DNA of 39,231 nucleotides, from NCBI GenBank assembly GCA_012719355.1, contig JAAYAM010000277.1:1-39231 (forward strand). The letters run 5' to 3'. Under the pieces are notes generated by a model. The model saw nothing but the letters and a program-made list of their open reading frames with translations. It was not told where the DNA came from and did no database searches. Shown in pieces: positions 10,421 to 18,557 of this stretch (positions within the stretch are counted from its first letter, which is position 1; each line of letters starts with the position of its first letter). Both the position numbers and the translations under genes were made by a program. The stretch is from Acidobacteriota bacterium. GTDB taxonomy: Bacteria > Acidobacteriota > UBA6911.

Positions 10421-11008
10421 TCATTTCTTCAACGCCTTCTCAACCAAAGTCTTCAATCGGGCCCTGGCCCTGAAAACCTTCAGCCGGGCTGCCTGCTCGG
10501 TGCATTTCAAGATTTCCGCCATCTTGCTGTAGGATATGGAATTCAGGTCGCGCATCACGAGCGCCATCCGCTGCTGTTCGGGGAGCAGGTCAAGCAGTTT
10601 GTGCAGGAGGGCCCGCAGTTCTCCGCCGTCGGCCGGTTCCACCGGGATCGTGTGGTTGCTGATCAGCTTTTCGATGCTGGATGTCTCTTCCAGGCTCAAC
10701 TCACTGAAGGTGTAGGTCTTCTGGCGCCGGATTCGTCTCAGTTCATCGTAGCACTGGTTGACGGCTATCCTGTAAAGCCAGGGGAAAAAAGGACGCCGGA
10801 TGTCGAATTTGCGTAGCGAGAAATACACTTTGGTGAAGATCTTCTGGGCCACATCTTCCGATTCATGATGATTCCCAATGTAGTGGTAGGCCAGATTCAG
10901 GATACTCTGCTGGTATCGCTGCACCAGCTCTTCGAAAGCCGTAGGATCCCCCTTCCTGCAACGGGAAACCAGCTCATTGTCTTCTTCCGGATATGATTCC
11001 TTCCACAC
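10421..11008 (-). CDS. ECF-type RNA polymerase sigma factor
   Basis: A 195-residue protein with only sigma regions 2 and 4, the extracytoplasmic-function layout. Region 2 holds AFEELVQRYQQSILNLAYHYIGNHHESEDVAQKIFTKVY-type sequence (about 24-63), with the -10 melting segment FFPWLYRIAVNQCYDELRR. Region 4 (about 135-190) has LLDLLPEQQRMALVMRDLNSISYSKMAEILKCTEQAARLKVFRARARL, a helix-turn-helix for the -35 element. It starts at a GTG at 11008. No anti-sigma factor is adjacent. It follows the transglycosylase on the same strand after 133 nt, in which I see no gene, so it could be the last gene of that unit or have its own promoter. Confidence 0.9.
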   Translation of the reverse strand: MWKESYPEEDNELVSRCRKGDPTAFEELVQRYQQSILNLAYHYIGNHHESEDVAQKIFTKVYFSLRKFDIRRPFFPWLYRIAVNQCYDELRRIRRQKTYTFSELSLEETSSIEKLISNHTIPVEPADGGELRALLHKLLDLLPEQQRMALVMRDLNSISYSKMAEILKCTEQAARLKVFRARARLKTLVEKALKK

Positions 11009-11141
11009 GAAGTGGATCCTATGTGATTTAAGGTTAGCCGAATCCTCGTCACAACGTCAGACACAGGAATGCCACAAAGTGAGTTTAGACGTTTCAGGCG
11101 CCGCCGGGTTCAATAATTTTTTGCCCGGACTCCCTTTTTTT

Positions 11142-13325
11142 TCACTCTTTCCGCGCCGAAGAGGCAAGAAGCAGATCGTAGTGGGCCCTGTTGCTCAGAA
11201 CCTGCTTTACATAGTTGCGCGTTTCGGCGAAAGGTATCTGCTCTACGAATTCCGCCATATCCGAGGGGGCCAACTCCTTCTGCCAGCGGGCGACGCGGGT
11301 TCCTCCCGCATTATATGCGGCAAGCGCAAGCTCAGGCTTTCCGTACTGCTTCAGGAGGGAAGACAGGTAGCGCGTCCCGAGGGTGATGTTGGTGTCGGCA
11401 TTGTACAGTCTCTGGGTGGTGAACCTGATTCCAGCCCTTCTTGCGAGATCGCGGCCGGTTGACGGCAGTATCTGCATGAGGCCGCGGGCATTCGCCCGGG
11501 AACGGGCATTCACCTTGAACGCGGATTCCTGCCGGATCACCCCGAGGATAAGCGAGGGTTCCAGCCCGGTTTTCGCTGCCTGGGCCGAAATGATCTTCCA
11601 GTGGCGCACGGGGAAGAACATCTCCCAGAATTCGTCCGGTAATGCAGCCGGGGGGCGTCCGTTATAGTCCGGGACGGCCCTGCGCAGATTGGTTATCGCG
11701 CCGCCGAAATCATCTCGTTGCACGCATATGCTTGCCATCAGGTAAGAGAACAGGTCGCTGTTCTGCGAATACTCCTGCCCTCCCCAGCGGAGTTCGGCCA
11801 GCGCGCTGCCGGTGAGTCCGGCAGCAGCAAGCTCCCTCGCGCGTTCGATTATTATTACCGCTTCGGCAGAAGGGGTCGACAGGTCTACACGTGGAAGCTG
11901 AATTGCGTCGCAGCGGGCGGCCAGCTCATCGAAATTAATCCCCCTGACAGTCCCTGACCCGGCTGCCTTCGACAGGGATTTTTCGGCCTCAAGCGCCAAC
12001 TGGCCGTAATAACTGTTGTTGGCAAGCTGCCGCGTCCTGCGGTAGAGGTAACTCGCGCTTGTGGTATCACCCGCCCGTTCGTGGCATCGGCCGATCCAGT
12101 ACATGGCCGATGCGGCTGAAAGCGGGTTAGGATTTGCAGTCAGATACTGCAGGAAACGCTGTGCCGCAGCTTCGTAGTTTCTTGCGGCGTAGTCAAAGAG
12201 CGCGAGCTTCCAGAGTGCGCGGTCTGAATGGGACCCTTTCGGAAAGTTCCGGTAGAGAACCGAGTATGCTTCCCTCGCTTTTGCCGGGTTGCAATTCACA
12301 TCGTAGTAGGTTGCAACTGAATAGCAGAGTTCTTCTATGTCGGGGGAGCCCGGATAGAGCTTCAATCCTCTGGCGCGCGTCTCGAGAAAGGCCTGTTCTC
12401 TCCCGAGTTTTCGCAGGCAGATCCCCTCGAGGTATATCGCCCTGGCATGGAGAGCGGGATCAGCGGCAGTCACTTTCCGAAGACTGGTCAGTGCGGCCGA
12501 AGTTCTGCCGAGACGGTACTCTACTTCGCCGAATAGAAGATCCCGCTTTGCCGAACTGCTTCGATCCGGCGCCTTCACGCTGCGCAATGCCAGCAGCAGA
12601 GTGCGGGCGCCCCTGTAATTTCCCTCTTTGACCTGTGTCTCGGCGCGCTGCAAACGCTCCTTGTAATGCCGCCCTCCTTTAAGCTCGCCCGCAAGGTAGC
12701 GCTCGGCGAGTGATGCTGAGCTCGAGCTCGGGTAGCTTGAATACACCCGGAGATAGAGTTCCGCCGCTTTTGCCTTTTCGCCCGTAAGGTCGAGTGCCCT
12801 TGCTTCGAAATATGTTGCGTCGGCGCCCGTCCCCAGCTTCGCATTGCCGAGAAGTGCGAGCAGTTCTTTGGGATTCTCCGACTCAAGCAGGGCCTGGCAC
12901 TGTCCTATCAACGCATCCCTTACAAGACGTGAATCCGGATGGCGCTTGACCAGTAGCTGAAAGTCTTCGATGGCCTCTTTGTACTGCTTCAGCATCAAGT
13001 TGGACTTCCCGCGATAGTACAGCACGTAGTCGGCAATGCGGGAAGCCTTTGTCTGTTCGCCCGCGGGCAGGGCCTTCAGGGCTGCGGTGTAGCTCTTCCC
13101 CTCATACGAGTCAATGCCCTGTTTCAGAGCCTTCGCAGTTGTGGAAGGAACCGACTCAAAAACGGCCAATTTCTTCCAGCTGGATGGAAGTTTCGGTTTA
13201 TCGTCCGGGTTGCCGGTGCCTGTTTTGACTCCGGCGGTGGTGCTGCAGATGATTACTGCGGCTGTCCACAACAACACCATCAGCAACAGGTGCCGTTGTC
13301 CAGAGGGTCTTGCTTTTTCTTGCAC
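11142..13325 (-). CDS. Soluble-type lytic murein transglycosylase with TPR-rich N-terminus
   Basis: 727 residues with an N-terminal hydrophobic signal (about 12-32). The long helical region is a chain of TPR-like solenoid repeats, for example AEQRLL/LPAGE units, SYPSSSSASLAERYLAG and YWIGRCHERAGDTTSASYLY. A C-terminal SLT domain (about 580-715) has LEPSLILGVIRQESAF with catalytic Glu600, ANARGLMQILPSTG, NADTNITLGTRYLSSLL and LALAAYNAGGTRV. Such enzymes cleave peptidoglycan between MurNAc and GlcNAc with formation of 1,6-anhydro-MurNAc. Overall design is that of Slt70-like proteins. The GTG start lies 10 nt after the stop of the upstream coiled-coil gene, so they are one operon. Confidence 0.9.
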   Translation of the reverse strand: MQEKARPSGQRHLLLMVLLWTAAVIICSTTAGVKTGTGNPDDKPKLPSSWKKLAVFESVPSTTAKALKQGIDSYEGKSYTAALKALPAGEQTKASRIADYVLYYRGKSNLMLKQYKEAIEDFQLLVKRHPDSRLVRDALIGQCQALLESENPKELLALLGNAKLGTGADATYFEARALDLTGEKAKAAELYLRVYSSYPSSSSASLAERYLAGELKGGRHYKERLQRAETQVKEGNYRGARTLLLALRSVKAPDRSSSAKRDLLFGEVEYRLGRTSAALTSLRKVTAADPALHARAIYLEGICLRKLGREQAFLETRARGLKLYPGSPDIEELCYSVATYYDVNCNPAKAREAYSVLYRNFPKGSHSDRALWKLALFDYAARNYEAAAQRFLQYLTANPNPLSAASAMYWIGRCHERAGDTTSASYLYRRTRQLANNSYYGQLALEAEKSLSKAAGSGTVRGINFDELAARCDAIQLPRVDLSTPSAEAVIIIERARELAAAGLTGSALAELRWGGQEYSQNSDLFSYLMASICVQRDDFGGAITNLRRAVPDYNGRPPAALPDEFWEMFFPVRHWKIISAQAAKTGLEPSLILGVIRQESAFKVNARSRANARGLMQILPSTGRDLARRAGIRFTTQRLYNADTNITLGTRYLSSLLKQYGKPELALAAYNAGGTRVARWQKELAPSDMAEFVEQIPFAETRNYVKQVLSNRAHYDLLLASSARKE

Positions 13326-13334
13326 TTAATACTT

Positions 13335-14606
13335 TCAGCTTTCAACACGTGACCCGGGATATTCACTCCCGAGGGTTGACGGATCATTGTCTCCCAGAAT
13401 CCGGATTATTTCCTCGTGGAAATAATCCATCTGGCATGAGACGCTCGGCGAGACTCTCTTTTCGTACATTTCGCGGCTTCTGTCAACATCGCGTTTCAAT
13501 CTGGAATACAGATCACGGTTCCTGCGGCCTTCTGCAACCTGATTTTCGTTATAGAGTTTTATCTCCGACACCAGCAGGCGGGCAAACCGTTTTGCCTCGG
13601 AATGGAGTTTCTCCTCTTCCGGAGGGCGGGTCGATTCCTTCTGTTTAACCGGAGGCGGCGTCTGGATCGATGGCTCAGCTGTTTCCCCATGGCCGTCTTC
13701 GGCAGCGGCGGGAGTCTCGATTGCAGCGAGGGCGGCAAGAGTCTCGACCGGTGCCGGCGTGCGGATCGCGTCCTCGATTACCGGCTGAACGGGTGCAGGA
13801 GCAGGCTGGGATACCTGCGCAGCCGCAGCCTGGCGCAACTCTCCACTCTGAACGGCGGCTGCTGATGCTTTGACCTCCTTCCGCTCGGGAACGGTCTCGC
13901 TCAGGTGGCGAAGCACCTTCAGTGCAACGTTTTCGAGCCGCAACGTCGTGAACTCCGCTGCGAGCGAGATTGCGTCCGATTCACTCCCCTCATCTCCCGG
14001 GGTTGCTGCGACCAGGAGAGCCACAGGCCGCTGCAGCACGTGTAACGGCACAAGCGTGTACTCTCCTCGTGCCTCCTCGCCCAGAAAGGTCAGCGCCTCT
14101 TGGGTTGAAAGATCGGCTGCCGCGATCGGGGATTCTCCTTTCAGAGCAGTTTCGAACAGTTCGCAGTCCTCACGGGAGAAAACGCAGGAGCTCAGGTTGT
14201 GCGCAACTTCGTCAGAGAAGCCTCTGGACGACCAGCCCGCAAAGCGGTCCCCTCTCACGGCAAAGAGTGCCGCACGGGAGGTGTATTTCTGAACTGCGTC
14301 CAGCAGCGATGCCAGAAGTTCTTCCTGCGTCTCCTTCGTCTTCAGTCTACGGGCAAACGCCAGCAGTTCGCTCGCTTCGAGTTTCTTCTGCCGGATGATC
14401 CCTCCGAGGAGCTCTGTCAGAACGGGCTCGGTTGTCGGAAGCTCGACATGATTGAGCGCATCGAGTTTCTGTTCCAGAAGTTTAACGCCATCTGTAAGAG
14501 AACTGCTGAGCTTCTGCAATTCATTTCCGATTTCGCGGACCTGCGGTAAGAGCGTCCTGTAGGCTTGTTCCCGAAGCCTTTCGGCGCAATCTTGGACGGA
14601 GGGCAT
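13335..14606 (-). CDS. Coiled-coil / GAF-like protein with conserved C-terminal helical motif
   Basis: A 423-residue protein without signal peptide; I cannot name it. Residues 1-60 form a heptad-rich coiled coil (LREQAYRTLLPQVREIGNELQKLSSSL). Residues of about 70-235 look like a GAF-type sensory fold (LLASLLDAVQKYTSRAALFAVRGDRFAGW, YTLVPLHVLQRPVALLVAATPG). An Ala/Pro/Glu-rich linker covers about 245-330. The C-terminus (about 335-415) has FARLLVSEIKLYNENQVAEG, LYSRLKRDVDRSREMYEKRV and DYFHEEIIRIL, a block I associate with multi-domain proteins of Acidobacteriota. It heads the operon with the transglycosylase. A role as a cytoplasmic scaffold or sensor is inference. Confidence 0.75.
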   Translation of the reverse strand: MPSVQDCAERLREQAYRTLLPQVREIGNELQKLSSSLTDGVKLLEQKLDALNHVELPTTEPVLTELLGGIIRQKKLEASELLAFARRLKTKETQEELLASLLDAVQKYTSRAALFAVRGDRFAGWSSRGFSDEVAHNLSSCVFSREDCELFETALKGESPIAAADLSTQEALTFLGEEARGEYTLVPLHVLQRPVALLVAATPGDEGSESDAISLAAEFTTLRLENVALKVLRHLSETVPERKEVKASAAAVQSGELRQAAAAQVSQPAPAPVQPVIEDAIRTPAPVETLAALAAIETPAAAEDGHGETAEPSIQTPPPVKQKESTRPPEEEKLHSEAKRFARLLVSEIKLYNENQVAEGRRNRDLYSRLKRDVDRSREMYEKRVSPSVSCQMDYFHEEIIRILGDNDPSTLGSEYPGSRVES

Positions 14607-14639
14607 GGATGCTCCTAATGACTAAAAAATTGTGAGTGA

Positions 14640-14669
14640 AGACTACCGAACGCCCCTGTGGGGTGTCAA
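14640..14669 (-). promoter_or_regulatory. Candidate sigma-70 promoter for the coiled-coil/transglycosylase operon
   Basis: Minus strand TTGACA (14669-14664), 18 nt, then TAGTCT (14645-14640), about 35 nt upstream of the ATG at 14606, which itself has a TAGGAG ribosome-binding site. The -35 is perfect, the -10 moderate. Confidence 0.4.
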
Positions 14670-14741
14670 TTCCAATTTACTTATCGCCCCGGTAATGCCG
14701 ATCCTTAAGCCCTGTTTCAGAAGGGCGGAAGGGCATAAAGT

Positions 14742-14779
14742 GCGGCGAGGATGGAAGAGTCCGTATCCATCCTCGCCGC
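14742..14779 (-). terminator. Perfect 14-bp inverted repeat, terminator-like
   Basis: GCGGCGAGGATGGA (14742-14755) and its exact complement (14766-14779) enclose a 10-nt loop. It lies in the 306-nt gap 14607-14912 between two minus-strand genes, about 130 nt beyond the stop of the LIC_10091-like gene. There is no strong U-tract on either side, so it could be a rho-independent terminator of weak type, an RNA-stabilising hairpin, or a dispersed palindrome. Apart from this hairpin and the promoter near 14650, I see nothing in this gap. Confidence 0.5.
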
Positions 14780-14912
14780 GTTTAACGAGGTGTGTTCAAT
14801 TGGGGTTGAATGGTACCAATACAGACGTCACTGGTTCCCCAAGGTTGCCTTTTTTTTCAAACAAATTGTCGAACAGGCACACGACACATACTCAAATTGT
14901 TTTCTCGTCTTT

Positions 14913-16061
14913 CTATCTCAGCTTAATTGTGTCTGTGGTCACAATATCCCAGTACGAGACAGTTGTGCTTGGTGTGACTTTGGTGAGGAAAGGCTTTGCC
15001 CACTGCAAAATCTGGGTGAATCTATAGCCGGCTACCTCATCCGGATGGGGAATATAGTTGCTCCAGTGGGCCCGGATGAAAACAGCGCGCTCATCCATCG
15101 GGAGTTCGCTGACGTTGCGGATGAATTCGGGCCATACCATGTTGCGCACGAGGTACTGCTCGACATTGGACGTGTAGAAGACCGTCACGACTTCATCTTT
15201 CTCTTTGAGGAATCTCCCAAGCTCCTTGAGCGCATGCGGACCGGAGAAATCCCCGACAATGGGGATGATTCTGTTCTCTTCCTCCATCTTCTTGATGAAT
15301 GCGAACTCTTCCGAGCTGTTGAGGAAATTCTGCATATTGCCGTCCAGGTCTCGCTCGACGAGGAATTCCCCGTATGTTGGAACGGGTATGTAGTCGTACT
15401 TGATCGAGAGTCCACGGTTGTAGAAAGCGAGATGGATTTTTTCGATTGTCGTCCAGTCTTCTTCGTTCAGACCGAGATCATGCTGTTGCATCAGGAATGA
15501 ACGGGCTCTTTCGTGGATGTCAAAAAAGAACGAGGGATCAGGTTCAGTCTTCTCGAAATACTTCACAAGATCGTCCACCCCGTAGTTGTCACCGTTGAAG
15601 ACGCCTGGTACGATCGGGCGGCCGAGAAGAAATGAGAGATACTGGCTTCTGTCGGCGGCAAGATGAAAGAGCGCCTTGCAAAGAAGGTGGAGCAGCGAAT
15701 TCTGCTTCCTGATGTCCACTATGAACGCATAGCGGGGCCGCGTCTTGGCTATGTAAGTGAAATTCTGGTTCGGGCCGACCCCGATATACACGCCGCCGCG
15801 AATCCCGAGTTCCTTCATTTTCCTCAGCGGGTGGAGATAGGCGGCTTCGTTCGAGACGTAGTTGTCATTCCAGAATTCGCCTCCCTGTTCGGAGACGCGC
15901 CGGATTATCGATGCGAACTGATCGGAAGTGAAGGGGCTGACTGCGGTTTCCTTCGGTCCGGTAACGGCCGACGAGGTCATCAGGATGAGAAAAACCACAA
16001 TCAGGGCGGGGCGATAGAGTGACGGCTGCAGAAATATCTTTCCGTGTTGTTTCAGTGACAT
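14913..16061 (-). CDS. Exported LIC_10091-like conserved protein
   Basis: The chosen ATG at 16061 has a GGCAGGAA ribosome-binding site about 6 nt upstream; an in-frame ATG at 16118 lacks one. The 382-residue product has a membrane-type signal (ALIVVFLILMTSSAVTG, about residues 18-34). Then FTSDQFASIIRRVSEQGGEF, NYVSNEAAYLHPLRKMKELG, RGGVYIGVGPNQNFTYIAKT, RPRYAFIVDIRKQNSLLHLL and IVGDFSGPHALKELGRFL follow the pattern of the LIC_10091 family, named after a Leptospira protein of unknown function with a possible SAM-methyltransferase-like fold. The GVGPNQNFTY and AFIVDIR segments would correspond to the nucleotide-binding loop and second strand. No substrate is known. It stands alone between divergent and same-strand neighbours. 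Confidence 0.75.
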   Translation of the reverse strand: MSLKQHGKIFLQPSLYRPALIVVFLILMTSSAVTGPKETAVSPFTSDQFASIIRRVSEQGGEFWNDNYVSNEAAYLHPLRKMKELGIRGGVYIGVGPNQNFTYIAKTRPRYAFIVDIRKQNSLLHLLCKALFHLAADRSQYLSFLLGRPIVPGVFNGDNYGVDDLVKYFEKTEPDPSFFFDIHERARSFLMQQHDLGLNEEDWTTIEKIHLAFYNRGLSIKYDYIPVPTYGEFLVERDLDGNMQNFLNSSEEFAFIKKMEEENRIIPIVGDFSGPHALKELGRFLKEKDEVVTVFYTSNVEQYLVRNMVWPEFIRNVSELPMDERAVFIRAHWSNYIPHPDEVAGYRFTQILQWAKPFLTKVTPSTTVSYWDIVTTDTIKLR

Positions 16062-16237
16062 AGGTTCCTGCCGGTATTCCGGGTTTGTGGAGTTTTCCGG
16101 AGATGCGGTTCCTTTCATAAGCCGGTTTTGGGGGTGTCAGATCGGAGGGCTAATCTCTTAGTAAGTTTAGCAAAGAAGGGAGTCTCCTGCTAAAATCCCG
16201 TCGTTTACTGAACTGTACCGTAGAAGGACGCATCGAC

Positions 16238-16876
16238 ATGGCCTCGCATCATCAGGAAAGGCGCTTTGTTTTTCTTGCCGGTCTGGCACTTTCTGCCCTG
16301 ATCTTTTGCGGGTGTTCGGAAAGCAGAACCCCCGAACCGGCAGCTCCCGTGGATGGCCTTGCCGGCGAACGGGCGGCGAAAGACGCTTCATTCAGAGGTG
16401 ACGGCTCGCCGATTCCGGTCGAAGAGAGGATCAAGTTCCGCGGGCTGTCATACTATCCGGTGAATCCCGCTCTGAAATTCATGGCGCAACTCAACCGGTA
16501 TCCCGTCGCGACTCCAATCCGGCTGGCAACAAACACGGGCGAGATACGCAGCGGCTTGCGTTACGGCTTTTTCGAATTTGAAGTTGAAGGCACGCCTTGC
16601 AGACTCCAGGTTTACCGTCTCGACGATTCCGGAAACGAGGGACCCTCTCTGTTCATCCCTTTCCGCGACGCAACTTCCGGAAGCGAGACCTACGGGCCCG
16701 GACGCTATATTGATCTGAAAGAAAATACTTCCGGGATCTACGATCTCGATTTCAACCGCGCCCACAATCCTTTCTGCGCGTACAGCGACGAATTCAGCTG
16801 TCCACTCGCTCCGGCGGAGAATACGCTGGCAGTGGCAATCCGGGCCGGCGAAAGGAACTATTCAAGAATGCGGTAA
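16238..16876 (+). CDS. DUF1684 family lipoprotein
   Basis: 212 residues. The N-terminus RRFVFLAGLALSALIFCGCSES carries a signal with a lipobox-like cysteine near 25-27. The C-terminal half has the DUF1684 hallmark LFIPFRDATSGSETYGPGRY, then IYDLDFNRAHNPFCAYSDEF and CPLAPAENTLAVAIRAGERN. Members are usually around 200-300 residues and have no established function; this one is slightly short, the region before the hallmark being only about 80 residues. It is preceded by a weak GAAGGA ribosome-binding site and is divergent from the LIC_10091-like gene. Likely anchored in the outer or inner membrane facing the periplasm; that is inference from the lipobox. Confidence 0.85.
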   Translation: MASHHQERRFVFLAGLALSALIFCGCSESRTPEPAAPVDGLAGERAAKDASFRGDGSPIPVEERIKFRGLSYYPVNPALKFMAQLNRYPVATPIRLATNTGEIRSGLRYGFFEFEVEGTPCRLQVYRLDDSGNEGPSLFIPFRDATSGSETYGPGRYIDLKENTSGIYDLDFNRAHNPFCAYSDEFSCPLAPAENTLAVAIRAGERNYSRMR

Positions 16877-16983
16877 TCGACACGGTTTTTCTCCGTCCGA
16901 TCCTGTAATCTGCGGCTTCGATAGGCCTTCAGTATCGTTCTTGTGAATGCTATGATGCTGTTTCACAATGAAAACGAGGATCT

Positions 16984-17463
16984 ATGTTGGAGATTTCCCC
17001 AGAACTAAAAGGATTACTCGCCCGCACTAAACTGGTTGTTCTTCCGGAAGACTACGTGGTCGTCTATCTGCCGATAGGAGTTCAGGCCATTCCAGGGGAA
17101 TGGTTCCGCCCGGCGACGACACGTTTCGCCGCAGTGATCCAGGAGCCGAAACTGATCACGATGGTTGTGGCCCGGCGCAAATGGATGCGCATGCAGAATA
17201 TGTTCGAAAAATGCGACGTGACGGGTCCTTACAAGGTCATCCACTTCGACGTGAAGCTTTCGCTTGTGGCGAACGGTTATATGGCCGCGATCGGATCAGT
17301 GTTGACGGCTTCCAATATCTGTGCACTGCCGCTGTCATCATTCAAACACGATCACATCATCGTCCCGAAGGCCGATCTTCCGCGCACCGTGAAGGTATTG
17401 AGAAGCCTCCTGGACAGCTGCAGGAAGAAGCCGATCAGGCGAATCGCAAAAAGCAACAAGTGA
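16984..17463 (+). CDS. ACT-domain-like protein
   Basis: 159 residues, cytoplasmic. The pattern VIHFDVKLSLVANGYMAAIGSVLTASNICALPLSSFKHDHIIVPKADLPRTVKVLRSLL (about residues 85-145) resembles the ACT_7/CASTOR-type ACT domain, in which a Gly-x-hydrophobic turn, a strand with an alternative STY/SSF motif and a final helix form an amino-acid-binding ferredoxin-like fold. The N-terminal part (LVVLPEDYVVVYLP...) is the usual preceding strand-rich half. It is a stand-alone regulator-type protein without a catalytic partner; the ligand is unknown. It is 107 nt downstream of the DUF1684 gene and ends immediately before the convergent exonuclease stop. Confidence 0.6.
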   Translation: MLEISPELKGLLARTKLVVLPEDYVVVYLPIGVQAIPGEWFRPATTRFAAVIQEPKLITMVVARRKWMRMQNMFEKCDVTGPYKVIHFDVKLSLVANGYMAAIGSVLTASNICALPLSSFKHDHIIVPKADLPRTVKVLRSLLDSCRKKPIRRIAKSNK

Positions 17464-18282
17464 TCAGGTGGTTCCTGCAACGGCGGACGATGCTTCCCAC
17501 CGCCCGAGGAAATCGAGCAGAAAATTGTCCGCTCCCGCGGAGCCGGCACGCTGCGTAAGGTCTTCCCGTGTTGCCGCAACGGCGGCCTCGTAGGAGGTTT
17601 TGTCGAGTTTTCCCCTCAGCAGCTCGACGCGCAGGAACAGAAGATACGTCTGGAGCACGTCCGTCATGCAGTACTGGTTGATCTCCTTCTGTCTGCCCTG
17701 CCGATAGAGATACTCCACATCTTCCCCCGCTATTGTGTACTTGCCGGGCAGGCCTATGAGCTTTGCAAGAAGATCGAGCGAACTGCGGCGGTATGCTGCG
17801 CCGAAATTAGAGAGAAAATCGCACAGGTCGATATGATAAGCATCGCTGAAACGACTCCCTCGGTACGTAGCTCTTCCCGTTCCTGTCCCGAAATAGCGGG
17901 GAAGCGGTATTCCGAATTTCAGCGCGCGCGTCTCGAGCACCGGCAGATCGAAACCGCGGCCGTTGAACGTCACCAGTGTTTCGGCGTGCTCAAACGCCTG
18001 CCAGAATTTTGCAACCAGTTCGGGTTCCGAAAAGCGGTCCGCCCCGAAGCATCCCATTGACCGGATCCTGTACCTGTCGTCCGCGTGCAGAGTCGAGATG
18101 GCTATCGGGATGTGAAAAGGGATCGGAAAGAAGTCGCTCTGCTGCCCGCTTCGCTCCAATATCCGGTCCCGCGCCATGTCGTACGCCTGCTCGAGTGTCA
18201 GACAGTTTTCGGGATCATAAACCCGTTTGACGAGGTCCTTGTCAACCCTCGTTTCTATATCGAAAACAAGATAGTTGCCCAT
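17464..18282 (-). CDS. 3'-5' exonuclease of the PolB-exo-like (RNase H fold) family
   Basis: 272 residues. The DEDD motifs are visible: Exo I YLVFDIETRVD (D8, E10), Exo II TLVTFNGRGFDLPVLETRAL (with the Asp after Gly-Phe), and Exo III YCMTDVLQTYLLF. Between them is HIDLCDFLSNFGAAYRRSSLDLLAKLIGLPGK, characteristic of the predicted PolB-related exonucleases (DNA_pol_B_exo2). Such proteins probably trim single-stranded ends in repair; the exact substrate is unknown. It is convergent with the ACT-like gene (the two stops are adjacent) and divergent from nrdJ across a 275-nt regulatory gap. Confidence 0.88.
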   Translation of the reverse strand: MGNYLVFDIETRVDKDLVKRVYDPENCLTLEQAYDMARDRILERSGQQSDFFPIPFHIPIAISTLHADDRYRIRSMGCFGADRFSEPELVAKFWQAFEHAETLVTFNGRGFDLPVLETRALKFGIPLPRYFGTGTGRATYRGSRFSDAYHIDLCDFLSNFGAAYRRSSLDLLAKLIGLPGKYTIAGEDVEYLYRQGRQKEINQYCMTDVLQTYLLFLRVELLRGKLDKTSYEAAVAATREDLTQRAGSAGADNFLLDFLGRWEASSAVAGTT

Positions 18283-18379
18283 ATTTCGCAGATCATATCA
18301 GAATTTCCTTTCTGTTCTTACCTGCGAATTATGAATCCGAACTCCTAAATCCCGCTAGCCGTCTGCATGTGAAGAAGAT

Positions 18380-18395
18380 TTGCTAGATATTGTGG
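18380..18395 (+). promoter_or_regulatory. NrdR-box-like site 1
   Basis: This site (ttgctagatattgtgg) matches the remembered NrdR box consensus ACACWATATATWGTGT at 11 of 16 positions. Its start is exactly 32 bp from the start of the stronger site at 18412, the typical tandem spacing of about three helical turns. It sits just upstream of a candidate -35 box of nrdJ. Weaker than site 2 and credible mainly through the spacing. Confidence 0.5.
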
Positions 18396-18397
18396 CG

Positions 18398-18425
18398 TTG
18401 AAAATCTGGAGATACTATATATAGT
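18398..18425 (+). promoter_or_regulatory. Candidate nrdJ promoter overlapped by NrdR box 2
   Basis: TTGAAA (18398-18403), 16 nt, TATAGT (18420-18425). The -10 falls inside the palindrome of NrdR-like site 2, an arrangement suited to repression. A second candidate is TTGACA (18447-18452) with TAAAAA 18 nt downstream. An 8-bp inverted repeat (GGGTGTAT near 18435, ATACACCC near 18482) also lies in the leader. Confidence 0.45.
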
Positions 18426-18427
18426 GA
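18412..18427 (+). promoter_or_regulatory. NrdR-box-like site 2
   Basis: The 16-mer atactatatatagtga matches ACACWATATATWGTGT at 14 of 16 positions and contains a perfect 12-bp palindrome (18414-18425). NrdR is the ATP/dATP-sensing repressor of ribonucleotide reductase genes in many bacteria. The site lies 146 bp upstream of the nrdJ ATG. The nrdR gene is not in the window. Confidence 0.7.
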
Positions 18428-18557
18428 TTATTGTGGGTGTATTTGCTTGACAGGGTCACCGGAGTTCGTGTAAAAACCCAGATACACCCTGATTGTAAGC
18501 CCTTCGGGGAGAATCACGCCACCTGGATTATCGTTCCTTGTGAGGAGGAGTAGTCAC

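Noticed and set aside
14751-15500. 249-codon plus-strand ORF
   Set aside because: Mostly antisense to the LIC_10091-like gene; it begins in the palindrome region and has no domain signal.
18540-18557. GTG start for nrdJ
   Set aside because: It lies inside the strong Shine-Dalgarno sequence of the ATG at 18558.
18283-18557. Cobalamin riboswitch ahead of the B12-dependent RNR
   Set aside because: The conserved B12-box was not found by eye; tandem NrdR-like boxes explain the upstream region better.
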